Assembly: GCA_004356105.1 (NCBI GenBank)
Contig: SMYC01000076.1
Span: 1-33,467 of the forward strand
Source of the DNA: Acidobacteriota bacterium
GTDB lineage: Bacteria > Acidobacteriota > Vicinamibacteria > Marinacidobacterales > SMYC01
Reading direction: 5' to 3'
DNA length: 33,467 nucleotides
Shown: positions 15,768 through 24,438 of the stretch, one piece after another
Layout: each line of letters starts with the position of its first letter
Position numbering within the stretch: position 1 is the stretch's first letter
The notes under the pieces: generated by a model
Databases searched by the model: none
What the model was told of the DNA's origin: nothing
What the model saw: the letters and a program-made list of their open reading frames with translations, nothing else
Program-made: the position numbers and the translations under genes

Positions 15768-16619
15768 TCAAATCGCCGTCCGAACGGACCAGAGCTCGGG
15801 AAAGAACTGCAAGCCCAGAGCCTTTTGGAGATAAGACACGCCTGACGTTCCTCCCGTGCCGCGTTTGTGGCCGATGATGCGCTCGACAGTTTTCATGTGC
15901 GCGAAACGCCACTGCTGGAACTTGTGCTCGAGATCGACCAGCTTCTCCGCGAGCTCGTAGAGATCCCAATGGGTCTCGACGTCTCGGTAGACCTCGAGCC
16001 ACGCGGCTTCGACATCAGCGTGAGGCTCGTAGGGCTCGCTCCAATCACGCTCCACACGATCTTTCGGAATATCGAAGCCACGACGCGCGAGCACCCGGAC
16101 GGTTTCGTCATAGATGCTCGGCGCCTCGAGCGTTTTTTTGAGGCGCGCGTAAATCTCGGGCTCCTCGCGATGCACTTCGATGAGCTCCTTGTTCTTGTTA
16201 CCGAGCATGAACTCGAGCGTGCGGTACTGATAGGACTGAAACCCGGAGCTTTGCAGCAGCTGGTCGCGAAAGGACATAAAGTCCAGAGGCGTCATCGTCG
16301 ACAATACGTCCCAAGAAAGAATGAGCTGGCCTTGGATGCGGGCAACGCGTGCGAGCATTTTGAACGCGGGGTTGAGCTCGTCCGACTGAATTTGGCGCAG
16401 CACACCGGTGAGCTCGTGAAGCGTGAGCTTCATCCAGAGCTCGGTCACCTGATGGATGACGATGAAGAGCATCTCGTCGGGACATTCCGAGAGCGGCTTC
16501 TGCGCGCTCAGGAGCTGCTCGAGATTGAGATAGCTTCCATAGCTCAGGCCCCCTGAGGGCTTCCAATGGATCTTCTCCCCCGATAAATCGACAGCGCCAG
16601 TCTGGACGTCTTTGGGCAT
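15768..16619 (-). CDS. kynA: Tryptophan 2,3-dioxygenase
   Basis: The protein is 283 residues, a haem enzyme oxidising L-tryptophan to N-formylkynurenine. Typical segments are SYGSYLNLEQLLSAQKP, MLFIVIHQVTELWMKL, TPLDFMSFRDQL, SGFQSYQYRTLEFMLGNK, and the C-terminal HMKTVERIIGHKRGTGGTSG with the proximal haem His and the tryptophan-carboxylate loop. I chose the ATG at 16619 (MPKDVQ); the open frame extends 12 codons further, but those residues show no homology. No strong ribosome site is seen. It is the first of kynA-kynU-dehydrogenase. The receiver gene upstream is in the same direction and ends 66 bases before, so read-through is possible. Confidence 0.95.
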   Translation of the reverse strand: MPKDVQTGAVDLSGEKIHWKPSGGLSYGSYLNLEQLLSAQKPLSECPDEMLFIVIHQVTELWMKLTLHELTGVLRQIQSDELNPAFKMLARVARIQGQLILSWDVLSTMTPLDFMSFRDQLLQSSGFQSYQYRTLEFMLGNKNKELIEVHREEPEIYARLKKTLEAPSIYDETVRVLARRGFDIPKDRVERDWSEPYEPHADVEAAWLEVYRDVETHWDLYELAEKLVDLEHKFQQWRFAHMKTVERIIGHKRGTGGTSGVSYLQKALGLQFFPELWSVRTAI

Positions 16620-16685
16620 AACCGCGATGGTAATCGACCCGGAGCACTTGGGCAAGAAGGAGTCGTCCGCGATTCTACGACTTCG

Positions 16686-18122
16686 CTAATGCATGGGGAG
16701 TGGCTGGTCTTCCGATACGGAGGTGGCAAAGAGGTTCGCCAGGCGGTTGAGATTGAGGACGTCGAGCTGGCTGAATCCGTTTTCCCGCCCTTTGCTCAAG
16801 TGGATGAGGCCGGCGACACCCTCTCCCGCGCTGAGCGGCACATCGACATAGGTGTGTTGCTGGGGGGGAGCGCCCTGCGGCGCTAGCTCTGGCTTCACCA
16901 ACCGGCTTACACGACAATCGATATCGCTTCTCACTTCCAGGCCGCATTTGTGCCGGAAGGCGTTCAGAATGTGGGTGCGCACCCGAGTGATGAACGCCTC
17001 GTCTGCCGGAAAGCGCGTTTGGATCTCGAGAGACGCCGGCTCGTCTATGAGAAGGAGCCCCGCGACGTCGTATTCCACGACTTCATGGAGCGAGTCCATC
17101 AGGGAATGGGCCATTTGCCGAAGGTCCGTGCCGCCGCGCTTCCGCGCGAGCGAGGCGGCAACGAACAAAGCCAGTCGCTCGGTCAGGGCCACGGGGTCGG
17201 CGCAGCAGCCTTTCTTCCATCCGATTTCGAGGAAACCTTCGTCTCTTCCCCGGACGAGGATAGGAGCCCTTACGGGCTCCTCCTGCTTTTCTGTCGGGTC
17301 GGCGCCGCCTTCCGCTACCTGCTCCACCACCATCTCCCGATCCTTCGCTTCGCGGCCAAGCCAAAGACGCGCCGAGTGGACGCCACCGCCCTCGACCAGC
17401 TCGGTCGCGATGGCCGTAGCCACCTCGACGGGGGAAGCAAACTGCCCGACGAGCTCTCCGGCAGAGCGAAGCGCCGCCAAGTAGGGGGCTTGTTGACTCT
17501 CGATTCCTTCCACAACCTCGTGACCGGCGGAGGCAAGGCGGCTTTTGGAGTCGAGGTCGGGCTCATCGAGGGAAGGCGCAGGCGCGGAGAGGTTCCGCTT
17601 CAGCCCGTCGGGGCGATCGGCGTTGACCAAAGCTTCGAGGGTCGAATGGTAAGTTTCCTCTACGAGCTCGAGAGCCTCACGAAGCTGGGCGGTTCTCTCC
17701 TTCACCTTCTTCTCCAGGTTCTGGTGATGTTCTCTGTTCTCTCGAACCAGCCGGACTCTCTCGATAGCTCGCAAGGCGGAGATACCGAGCTCGTCCAAGT
17801 CAATGGGCTTCACCAAGTAGTCTTCGGCTCCACTTTTCAGGCAGTCGACGGCGGTTCGGGGATTGGTATCGCCAGTAAGCATGATTACCGCCATTTGCGG
17901 CCAGCGCTCCTTGAGCTCCTCGAGCAGCCAGATCCCGTCACGACCCCGCATGTGAATGTCGACGATGGTCAGGATCGGGGACTCCGCAAAAGCCGTGGCC
18001 ACAGCTTCTCGCGCGTCCGCTGCCATGCAGCATTGAAGTCCTTGGCGTGTCAGCCCTCGGCGGATGACCTCTCGGACGTCCGCCTCGTCGTCCACTATTA
18101 GTACTTTGCCTTTGGCTCCCAT
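16686..18122 (-). CDS. Receiver-domain protein with coiled coil and two GAF-like domains
   Basis: The protein is 478 residues. A receiver domain (1-120) has the acidic pair DDEAD near residue 11, the phospho-Asp at 55 (IVDIHM) and Lys 105 (YLVKPID). A charged coiled coil (about 122-165) ends in ETYHSTLEALVNA, wording I associate with REC-HD-GYP proteins. Instead of an HD-GYP domain there is a low-complexity stretch and then two GAF-like regions, about 205-325 and 330-475, the latter ending VDVPLSAGEGVAGLIHL and LNRLANLFATSV. No DNA-binding, cyclase or HD motif is seen, so the output is probably protein-protein or ligand dependent. The start is ATG at 18122 with GGGAAG nearby. It lies 42 bases after the small receiver gene, with which it forms a unit, divergent from the Hpt-ATPase-kinase genes. 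Confidence 0.8.
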   Translation of the reverse strand: MGAKGKVLIVDDEADVREVIRRGLTRQGLQCCMAADAREAVATAFAESPILTIVDIHMRGRDGIWLLEELKERWPQMAVIMLTGDTNPRTAVDCLKSGAEDYLVKPIDLDELGISALRAIERVRLVRENREHHQNLEKKVKERTAQLREALELVEETYHSTLEALVNADRPDGLKRNLSAPAPSLDEPDLDSKSRLASAGHEVVEGIESQQAPYLAALRSAGELVGQFASPVEVATAIATELVEGGGVHSARLWLGREAKDREMVVEQVAEGGADPTEKQEEPVRAPILVRGRDEGFLEIGWKKGCCADPVALTERLALFVAASLARKRGGTDLRQMAHSLMDSLHEVVEYDVAGLLLIDEPASLEIQTRFPADEAFITRVRTHILNAFRHKCGLEVRSDIDCRVSRLVKPELAPQGAPPQQHTYVDVPLSAGEGVAGLIHLSKGRENGFSQLDVLNLNRLANLFATSVSEDQPLPMH

Positions 18123-18164
18123 GTTGTCTTCCCAAAGATGTTCCGCGGTGTTACCGCGGGCCGG

Positions 18165-18581
18165 TCACGCCGATTTCGCTTGGCTCACTCCGCGCATCTC
18201 CGCAATGCGGTCAACAAGCTCCTCCATGTCGAACGGCTTGTACATGAATGCGTCCGCACCACTCCAGGTCTGAAGGAACTCCTCTCGTTCCTTCTCGGGA
18301 ATGGTCCTGGCCGTAAGAAGCAGAATCTGGGTCCGCTTGGGCAGCTTCCCCTCCTTCTCGTCCTCTCGGATGAAACGAGACACTTGGTAGCCGTTCTCCT
18401 TGGGCATCATCACGTCCAGCACGACGATGTCGGGCTGCTCTCTGCGGGTCACGTCGAGGGCCTCGGCGCCATCGAACGCGGTAAAAACTTCATAGCCCTC
18501 GTCCTCCAGACGGAAACTGATCGTGTCGACGATATCGCTTTGGTCGTCTGCCACCAGGATTTTTCCTTTGTTGCTCGTCAT
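18165..18581 (-). CDS. Single-domain response regulator
   Basis: The protein is 138 residues: a stand-alone receiver domain with acidic pocket ADDQSD (11-16), phospho-Asp 56 (VVLDVMMP), Thr 90 and Lys 115 (MYKPFD). It is slightly longer than CheY because of a charged insertion around residues 70-83 and another near 95-105. There is no output domain, so it probably acts through a partner, for example as a phosphorelay intermediate. The start is ATG at 18581 with AGGAG 8 bases upstream; an upstream in-frame ATG at 18614 lacks a ribosome site. It is the first gene of the minus-strand pair. Confidence 0.88.
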   Translation of the reverse strand: MTSNKGKILVADDQSDIVDTISFRLEDEGYEVFTAFDGAEALDVTRREQPDIVVLDVMMPKENGYQVSRFIREDEKEGKLPKRTQILLLTARTIPEKEREEFLQTWSGADAFMYKPFDMEELVDRIAEMRGVSQAKSA

Positions 18582-18683
18582 GCGGTCGCTCCTAAGTCTC
18601 GCCTTACCGATCAAAAATATGGAGCAAGGCCCGTGCCGTTTTGCCTGGCAACGCGCTTTTGTTCGAAAAATCGGGGAAAGTCA

Positions 18684-18733
18684 GGCGGCATAGGGCTTTG
18701 CCGCCATCCCGCCTTCGCCAAGGCTTCGGCGGG
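18684..18733. repeat. Two adjacent GC-rich palindromes, REP-like
   Basis: The first hairpin has perfect 7-base arms ggcggca (18684-18690) and tgccgcc (18699-18705) around an 8-base loop. The second spans 18708-18733 with outer arms cccgcc and ggcggg and an inner gcc-aa-ggc. The second motif (cgccttcgccaaggcttcgg core) reads AFAKASAGK in one frame, a phrase I associate with a dispersed palindromic repeat in several environmental phyla. No T-run follows, so a terminator is less likely than a repetitive extragenic palindrome. Confidence 0.65.
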
Positions 18734-18975
18734 CAAGCAGCCTGTCACTAGTGGGCTCGATGACACTTGTGTCAAATCTGCGCAAGGAGCCATCGTGGAA
18801 CAGCGGGAAGGTCTCAAATCGAGACAGGCGGCGGACGCGTGTCGCCTCGGCAAGGCGAAAGGCGCTCCAGGAGGATTTTCTCTAATGCCTTGAAACACTG
18901 TCGATTAGCGACCGGCTCGGAACCACGAGGTCCCGTCCTCCATACTTCGTATATCCGGACTACGTTTGAGCAGGA

Positions 18976-18991
18976 TGGCACACTCCATGCA
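18976..18991 (+). promoter_or_regulatory. Candidate sigma-54 (-24/-12) promoter
   Basis: The sequence tggcacactccatgca matches the sigma-54 consensus TGGCACGNNNNTTGCW at the GG and GC elements with the required 10-base spacing, deviating at two of the less conserved bases. Transcription would start near 19003, about 80 bases before the Hpt start, and would read into Hpt, the secretion ATPase and the hybrid kinase. Sigma-54 control of pilus and two-component genes is common, but no enhancer-binding activator is encoded in this window. Confidence 0.45.
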
Positions 18992-19081
18992 ACCATTTGT
19001 ACTTCCACGATCTGCCAACGCATCAAACGTATAGGTGATTTGACAGCGGGAGGGGTTTCTGAGCACTGAGGCGAATTCAAG

Positions 19082-19561
19082 ATGGCAGGCTACATCGTGA
19101 AACCCGTGCTGGCTCCGGCATTGCGCGGGACGCCTCGAGCCGTTGTCGCGGCAAGCTCAGGAGAGCCCACCGGCGACGCCGTTTTGAACGTAAGCTCGCT
19201 GTTCGAACGATTGGGCGAAAGCCGCGATTTGCTCTCGGAGCTCATCGAAGTCTTCTTCGAGGACAAGGAAATGACGATGACCGACCTGCGGGATGGCCTG
19301 TCTCGCTCGGACCCCGTTGCCGTTAGAGGTGCGATCCACAAACTCCACGGCGCCCTCGAGAACCTCGGGGCCGAAGCGGCTTCTCGGGCGGCGCTCCGAC
19401 TCGAGAACATTGCGCGTGGCCGCGAGCTCGGTCCGGCGAAAGAAGCCCATTTCGCGCTGGAGCGCGAGATGGAAAAGCTCGAGCCAGAGCTGGCTGCCCT
19501 GGCAGAGGAGGAAAGGCAAAGAACAGGGACGGGCCTCGGCCACACAGGAGCGGGGTCATGA
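19082..19561 (+). CDS. Hpt phosphotransfer protein with a receiver-domain remnant
   Basis: The protein is 159 residues. The four-helix Hpt domain (about 38-148) has the phosphorylatable His 86 in AIHKLHGALENLG. The first 14 residues MAGYIVKPVLAPAL match the end of a receiver domain (GYIVKP with the conserved Lys-Pro). The whole protein aligns in order with the C-terminal 165 residues of the hybrid kinase at 21682, from its MDDYLTKPV through linker and Hpt to [15 protein letters not shown] versus EREMEKLEPELAALA. A stop lies in frame five codons upstream, so nothing more of a receiver remains. It is probably a working phosphorelay intermediate derived by truncation of a hybrid kinase. The ribosome site is weak (GAGG about 10 bases upstream). 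Its end overlaps the ATPase start by four bases (ATGA). Confidence 0.85.
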   Translation: MAGYIVKPVLAPALRGTPRAVVAASSGEPTGDAVLNVSSLFERLGESRDLLSELIEVFFEDKEMTMTDLRDGLSRSDPVAVRGAIHKLHGALENLGAEAASRAALRLENIARGRELGPAKEAHFALEREMEKLEPELAALAEEERQRTGTGLGHTGAGS

Positions 19562-21642
19562 CGGCCACCAGGATCGCGGGCTGGTTGACGTCGCTGGTCG
19601 ACAGTGCCGTGGGTGAAAGCGCAAAAGTTGAAATCCCTCCTGGCGCATCCTGGGAGGAGGCCTGGTCCGCCGCCGCGTCGGCCTGCGGGGGAGACGAGAC
19701 AAAGCTTGCCGAAGTGGTAGCCTCTCATTTCGATCTCGCCCTCGCCGACTTGACGCAGTCCGAGCCCACCGCAGTCAGGTTAGTGCCAGAAAAAGTCGCG
19801 CGGCAATATGGCGTGCTCCCTCTCCGCGAAAATGACCGCCACCTGGTGGTGGCAACTTCCGATCCCTCGAATTTGGACATGGAAGAAGCCCTGCGCTTCG
19901 CATCCGGAAGACCGGTGCGTTTCGAGATTGCGCCACCTGAAGCGATTCGAGAAGCCTTCGACACGCTGTACTCGGCCAGCCGCACGCTCGAGGGTATTCT
20001 CGAACGCCTCGGGGTCAATCTCGGGGAAAGCGTTCGAGTGTTGTCGCACACGAAGTCGGAAACGAGGGGCAAAGAGGATCACCAAACGGCACCGGTCGTC
20101 AAGATGACGAATCTCATCTTGCACGAAGCCGCCGCGGAGAACGCGAGCGACATCCATATCGAGCCGGGCCGCGAATTCGGGACGGTGCGCTTCCGGGTCG
20201 ATGGCGTCCTGCGAGAGTACATGAAGTTGCCGATTGACGCCCTGAATCGCGTGGTCTCACGGATCAAAGTGATGGGATCCCTTGACATTGCGGACCGGCT
20301 CCGACCTCACGACGGGCACGCGAGCATCGCGATCGGAAGCCGGGCCTACGACCTGCGCATATCCACCGTACCCACGCGAGAGACAGAAAAAGCGGTTATC
20401 CGCATACTCGAGCCAGAGTCGACCCTCGGGCTCGAGGATTTACAGATGCTCGATCACGAGCTCGAACGTTTGCGGCGTTTGCTCGCCCATCGCAGCGGGA
20501 TCGCGGTGGTGACCGGCCCCACGGGCTCGGGCAAGACGACCACCGTCTACGGCGGCATCCGGGAGCTCGCTACAGGCGATGTAAACATCATGAGCGTGGA
20601 AGACCCGGTGGAGTACGAGTTGGCCGGAGTGACGCAGATCCAGGTAGAGCCTCGCCGCGGCGTGACTTTCGCCTCGGCCCTGCGTGCCATCTTGAGGCAG
20701 GACCCCGACGTGATCTTCGTTGGGGAAATCCGGGACAGGGAGACCGCGGAGGTCGCCGTTCAAGCAAGCGCCACCGGACACCTGGTGCTCGCCACGCTCC
20801 ACGCTCCCGACGCCGTTGGCGTGGTGTCTCGCCTCATTGACATCGGTCTGGATCGTGCCTCGATTGCAACATCTCTTCGGGGAGTGGTGGCGCAGCGGCT
20901 GGTGAGACGCGTTTGCGCGGCCTGCGTCGAGCCGTTCGAAGGGTCCTCCTCGCCGAAGGAGTGGCGCCTTGCGTCAGCCTATGGCGTAAAGCCGAAGGTG
21001 CGCGCCCCCGGGTGCAAACATTGTGGACACACGGGATTCCGGGGTCGTTTCCCAATCGCCGAGGTCCTTCTCTCAGACCGCGAGCTGGAATCAAAAATAA
21101 CGAGCGGGGCACCGATGCAGGAGCTGGAGAAAATCGCGATATCCGGCGGTTTGAGGCTGATGCAAGAAGTGGCTCTCGAGCGGGTCAAATCGGGAGAGAC
21201 GACTCTCGAAGAGATCGCGCGGGTCCTTGGCGAGCTGCCCGCAGAGCCTGTGCGTCGTTCCACGAGTGACGAGGTGCTCGTTGTCGATGACGACGCCGTC
21301 AATCGCAGGGTGGCACGGGGTCTCTTGGAAAAAGCGGGTTTCCAAGTTGCCGAGGCCGTAGACGGTGTCGACGCCCTCGAGCAGATCGAGCGCGGCTCCC
21401 ACAGTCTAGTCGTGCTCGATCTCATGATGCCCAAGCTCGACGGCTATGGGGTGCTCGCCAAGCTGAGGGCCTCCCCACGCACGGTCGGTCTTCCGGTCGT
21501 GGTGCTCACCGCCACAGGCGACGTCAACGCCGAAGTCCGATTAATGGAAGCGGGGGCCGACGACTACGTTCGAAAACCTATCGAACCGCTGCGTTTCGTG
21601 GCTCGCATCAAAGCGGCTTTACGACGTGTGGCCGCCGCTTGA
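19558..21642 (+). CDS. PilB/GspE-type secretion ATPase fused to a receiver domain
   Basis: The protein is 694 residues. An MshEN/T2SSE N-domain (about 50-140) is followed by the hexameric traffic ATPase core: Walker A GPTGSGKT (320-327), Asp box SVEDPVE (346-352), Walker B DPDVIFVGEIRD (382-393) and His box ATLHAPDA (His 415). A zinc-binding pair of CxxC motifs lies at 453-456 and 486-489. This is the signature of type IV pilus assembly / type II secretion motors. Uncommonly, residues 573-690 form a complete receiver domain with acidic pair VVDDD, phospho-Asp 621 (VVLDLMMPK), Thr 651 and Lys 673 (VRKPIEP). Phosphorylation could thus gate the motor directly. The ATG has AGGAG 7 bases upstream and overlaps the Hpt stop. 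No pilin, platform or secretin gene is in the window, so its apparatus is unknown. Confidence 0.92.
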   Translation: MTATRIAGWLTSLVDSAVGESAKVEIPPGASWEEAWSAAASACGGDETKLAEVVASHFDLALADLTQSEPTAVRLVPEKVARQYGVLPLRENDRHLVVATSDPSNLDMEEALRFASGRPVRFEIAPPEAIREAFDTLYSASRTLEGILERLGVNLGESVRVLSHTKSETRGKEDHQTAPVVKMTNLILHEAAAENASDIHIEPGREFGTVRFRVDGVLREYMKLPIDALNRVVSRIKVMGSLDIADRLRPHDGHASIAIGSRAYDLRISTVPTRETEKAVIRILEPESTLGLEDLQMLDHELERLRRLLAHRSGIAVVTGPTGSGKTTTVYGGIRELATGDVNIMSVEDPVEYELAGVTQIQVEPRRGVTFASALRAILRQDPDVIFVGEIRDRETAEVAVQASATGHLVLATLHAPDAVGVVSRLIDIGLDRASIATSLRGVVAQRLVRRVCAACVEPFEGSSSPKEWRLASAYGVKPKVRAPGCKHCGHTGFRGRFPIAEVLLSDRELESKITSGAPMQELEKIAISGGLRLMQEVALERVKSGETTLEEIARVLGELPAEPVRRSTSDEVLVVDDDAVNRRVARGLLEKAGFQVAEAVDGVDALEQIERGSHSLVVLDLMMPKLDGYGVLAKLRASPRTVGLPVVVLTATGDVNAEVRLMEAGADDYVRKPIEPLRFVARIKAALRRVAAA

Positions 21643-21681
21643 GGTCGATGGACGGATGCGAACCGAGACACGGCGGCGAAC

Positions 21682-24408
21682 GTGAGAAGGACGAGAGAGG
21701 AACGAAGCCACTTGTTTTCCTTCTCGGATTGGTCCATCAAGCGAAAGCTGAACTTCATCATCACACTGACCTGTTGCGTCACCTTGGTTTTGGCTTGCGC
21801 CGCCCTTGCCGCTTACGAGCTCGTGTCGAACAAAAACGCGATGGTGCGCGAGCTCTCGGTGCTGGCGGAAATGCTTGGAGCCAACAACATGGCCGCCCTA
21901 TCTTTTCGAGATCCCGAGACGGCCGAGAAAACCCTCGCCGCGCTACGAACTGTGCCGGAAATCGTGCACGCGTATGTTTACGATGCCGGCGGCACGCTGT
22001 TCGCCCAGTACCAACGTGAGGCTCTCGATTCGAGCCCGACCTTACCGAGTGCGGAAGCCGCGGGCCACCGCTTCGAAGACGGGCACTTAATCCTTTTCCG
22101 CCCCTTGGTCCTCGATGGCCAGCTCATCGGAAGCCTTTACATCAAGTCGGATCTTCAAGCGCTCTATTCGGGCCTACAGCGATACGCTGCTGCCGTCGGC
22201 TTCGTGCTCGTGATCTCGATATTCGTGGCGTTCGTAGTATCGACCAAGCTTCAAAAGGTCATCTCTCAGCCGATCTCTCAGTTGGCGCAGGCGGTTTCCA
22301 ATCTCGGAAAAGGCAAGCTGACGACGAGAATCGACACGGTATCGGGGGATGAACTGGGTGCCCTGGCCAAAGCGTTCAATCGGATGGCGCAGGATTTGAG
22401 TGCGACCACTGTCTCCAAAGACTATTTCGACAACATCCTCCAATCCATGGTCGAGAGCCTGATCGTCACGGGTCCTGAGGAAAGAATCGAAAGCGTCAAT
22501 CAAGCGACCACGACGATTCTCGGCTACGAGGAGAAGGACCTGCTGGGAAGGCCCATGAGCATGATCCTCGGAGGGGGGCCATCTGGCGGGTCGACCATCC
22601 AAAGCCTCATCGAGACCGGGGAGCACGGATCCGCTGGCCTGGAAACGACCTACTTGGCGAAGGACGGAAGCCAGATACCTGTTTCCTTTTCTTGCTCCGT
22701 GATGCGCGATCAAAACGGCAAGGTTCGAGGCACAATCTGTGTCGCAAAGAACATGGCCGAGCGGAAGTTGGCGGAGAAAGAGATGGTCCGAGCGAGGGAG
22801 ATCGCTCGTGAAGCCTCGCGCCTGAAGTCCGAGTTCCTGGCCAACGTGAGCCACGAGGTCCGCACGCCCATGAACGGTATCATGGGCATGACGGAGCTCG
22901 TCCTGAGCACCGACCTCTCTGGGGAGCAGCGTGAGTACCTGGAAACGGTAAAGGCCTCGGCGCACACATTGCTGAGCGTACTCGACGACATCTTGGATTT
23001 CTCGAAGATCGAGTCGGGAATGCTCACCCTGGAGAGCATTCCCTTTCGCTTCCGCGAGAGCCTGGGTGAGTCGCTCGACGCCTTCAATCTCCTCGCACGC
23101 CAGAAGGGGCTCGAGCTTTCGATGGAGGTCGCAACTGACGTTCCCGAGTCGGTGGAAGGCGATCCGGGGCGGCTGCGCCAGATCCTCGTCAACCTCGTAG
23201 GCAACGCCGTCAAGTTCACCGAGGAGGGAGCGATCAAGGTACGCGTGGAGGTGGACTCCACGAGCGATGACGGCGTCGTTCTCCACTTCTCGGTCCTCGA
23301 CACGGGAATCGGCATCCCCGCCGAAAAACAGAAGCTCATTTTCGACGCCTTCTCCCAGGCGGACGGCTCCAGCACCCGAGCCTATGGTGGCACCGGGCTC
23401 GGGCTCTCCATCAGCTCCGAGCTCGTGGCTCTCATGAATGGCCGGATCTGGGTAGAAAGCCGGCTAGGCAGGGGAAGCACCTTCCACTTCACCGCCCCCC
23501 TGCGCACGGACAAAAAAGCCACGCACGAAGCGGTACCAGGCAAGCTGGCGCCTCAGGCGTCCCCGAGTCTCGTTACCCAAGCTCCGATGCCACAACGGCG
23601 ACGGACGCTTCGTGTGTTGGTCGCCGAGGACGAGCCGACCAACCGTATCGTGGTCACGCGTCTCTTGGAACGACACGGCCACAGAGTCTCTACCGCCGCG
23701 AATGGAAGTCAAGCTTTGAGCGCCGTCCAGAGAGAGGAATACGACCTCGTCTTCATGGACGTGCAGATGCCGATCATGGATGGCTTCGAGGCCACCGCTG
23801 GCATCCGCCAACTGGAAAAGACGACCGGCAAGCATCTCCCTATCGTGGCGCTGACCGCCCTCGCCATGAAGGGCGACCGAGAACGCTGCCTTCAAGCGGG
23901 AATGGATGATTACCTCACCAAGCCCGTCCGCTCCGAGGAGCTCTTATCGGTCATCAAAGCTGTGGCTGACGGGACGATTGCAGAGGCCGCGGCAAAAGCG
24001 AGCTCGAGCGCCCCCTCCGAAACCTCGGCGCCCAGCGGAACACCGACGGACATTCTCGAAAGCCAGTGCCTTCTCGATCGGGTCAACGGAGATCAAGAAT
24101 TGCTCGCTGAGGTCATCGGGGTTTTCTTCAAAGAGGCTCCAGGAGTGCTCGCGGACATCAACGATGGTTTCGCGCGTCAGGACGCCCAGAGAGTGAGTCG
24201 GGCTGCCCACCGGATCGAAGGGACTCTAGGCACCGTGGGCGGCATCGCCTCCGCCCAAGCCGCTAACCGGCTCCAGACTTGGGCCAGTGAGGGCGAGCTC
24301 GATAAGGCGGGAAGAGCCCTCGAGGAGCTCGAGCGAGAGATGGAAAGACTGACGCCGGAGCTGACCGCCCTGGCAAACGGAGACTTTCGCTCGAGCCGTA
24401 TTGCGTGA
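21682..24408 (+). CDS. Hybrid sensor histidine kinase with REC and Hpt domains
   Basis: The protein is 908 residues. A membrane helix (about 24-46) is followed by a periplasmic CHASE8-like sensor (about 50-165, segment [20 protein letters not shown]), a second helix (170-186), HAMP (about 187-240), PAS (about 245-360) and HisKA with His 391 in [11 protein letters not shown]. HATPase_c has N box [16 protein letters not shown] (540-546) and GGTGLGL (569-575). Receiver Asp 693 lies in FMDVQMP, and the C-terminal Hpt has His 843 in AAHRIEG. All phosphotransfer residues are intact, so a full His-Asp-His relay is encoded in one chain; the final acceptor could be one of the receiver domains encoded nearby. 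The start is uncertain: GTG at 21682 lacks a ribosome site, and TTG at 21712 has GAGAGAGG upstream. It follows the ATPase by about 40-70 bases in the same direction. Confidence 0.92.
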   Translation: MRRTREERSHLFSFSDWSIKRKLNFIITLTCCVTLVLACAALAAYELVSNKNAMVRELSVLAEMLGANNMAALSFRDPETAEKTLAALRTVPEIVHAYVYDAGGTLFAQYQREALDSSPTLPSAEAAGHRFEDGHLILFRPLVLDGQLIGSLYIKSDLQALYSGLQRYAAAVGFVLVISIFVAFVVSTKLQKVISQPISQLAQAVSNLGKGKLTTRIDTVSGDELGALAKAFNRMAQDLSATTVSKDYFDNILQSMVESLIVTGPEERIESVNQATTTILGYEEKDLLGRPMSMILGGGPSGGSTIQSLIETGEHGSAGLETTYLAKDGSQIPVSFSCSVMRDQNGKVRGTICVAKNMAERKLAEKEMVRAREIAREASRLKSEFLANVSHEVRTPMNGIMGMTELVLSTDLSGEQREYLETVKASAHTLLSVLDDILDFSKIESGMLTLESIPFRFRESLGESLDAFNLLARQKGLELSMEVATDVPESVEGDPGRLRQILVNLVGNAVKFTEEGAIKVRVEVDSTSDDGVVLHFSVLDTGIGIPAEKQKLIFDAFSQADGSSTRAYGGTGLGLSISSELVALMNGRIWVESRLGRGSTFHFTAPLRTDKKATHEAVPGKLAPQASPSLVTQAPMPQRRRTLRVLVAEDEPTNRIVVTRLLERHGHRVSTAANGSQALSAVQREEYDLVFMDVQMPIMDGFEATAGIRQLEKTTGKHLPIVALTALAMKGDRERCLQAGMDDYLTKPVRSEELLSVIKAVADGTIAEAAAKASSSAPSETSAPSGTPTDILESQCLLDRVNGDQELLAEVIGVFFKEAPGVLADINDGFARQDAQRVSRAAHRIEGTLGTVGGIASAQAANRLQTWASEGELDKAGRALEELEREMERLTPELTALANGDFRSSRIA

Positions 24409-24438
24409 GCTTCCGTGTCGCGCGACCAGGACTAGCCT

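Larger units (their letters stand above)
18582..19081. other. 500-bp divergent intergenic region of the signalling island
   Basis: No supported gene is present. It holds two adjacent hairpins at 18684-18733, a candidate sigma-54 promoter at 18976-18991 facing the Hpt-ATPase-kinase genes, and an isolated TTGACA at 19040-19045 without a matching -10. It is long for this gene-dense window and would fit a regulated divergent promoter region. Confidence 0.6.

Noticed and set aside
16950-18101. 383-codon plus-strand frame opposite the REC-GAF gene
   Set aside because: The minus-strand frame has a receiver domain with all key residues; the plus-strand frame shows no domain.
19040-19045. TTGACA as the promoter of the Hpt gene
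   Set aside because: No -10 hexamer is found 16-18 bases downstream; the sigma-54-like site is a better match.
22174-23286. 370-codon antisense open frame in the hybrid kinase
   Set aside because: It is complementary to well-conserved kinase domains and has no motif of its own.
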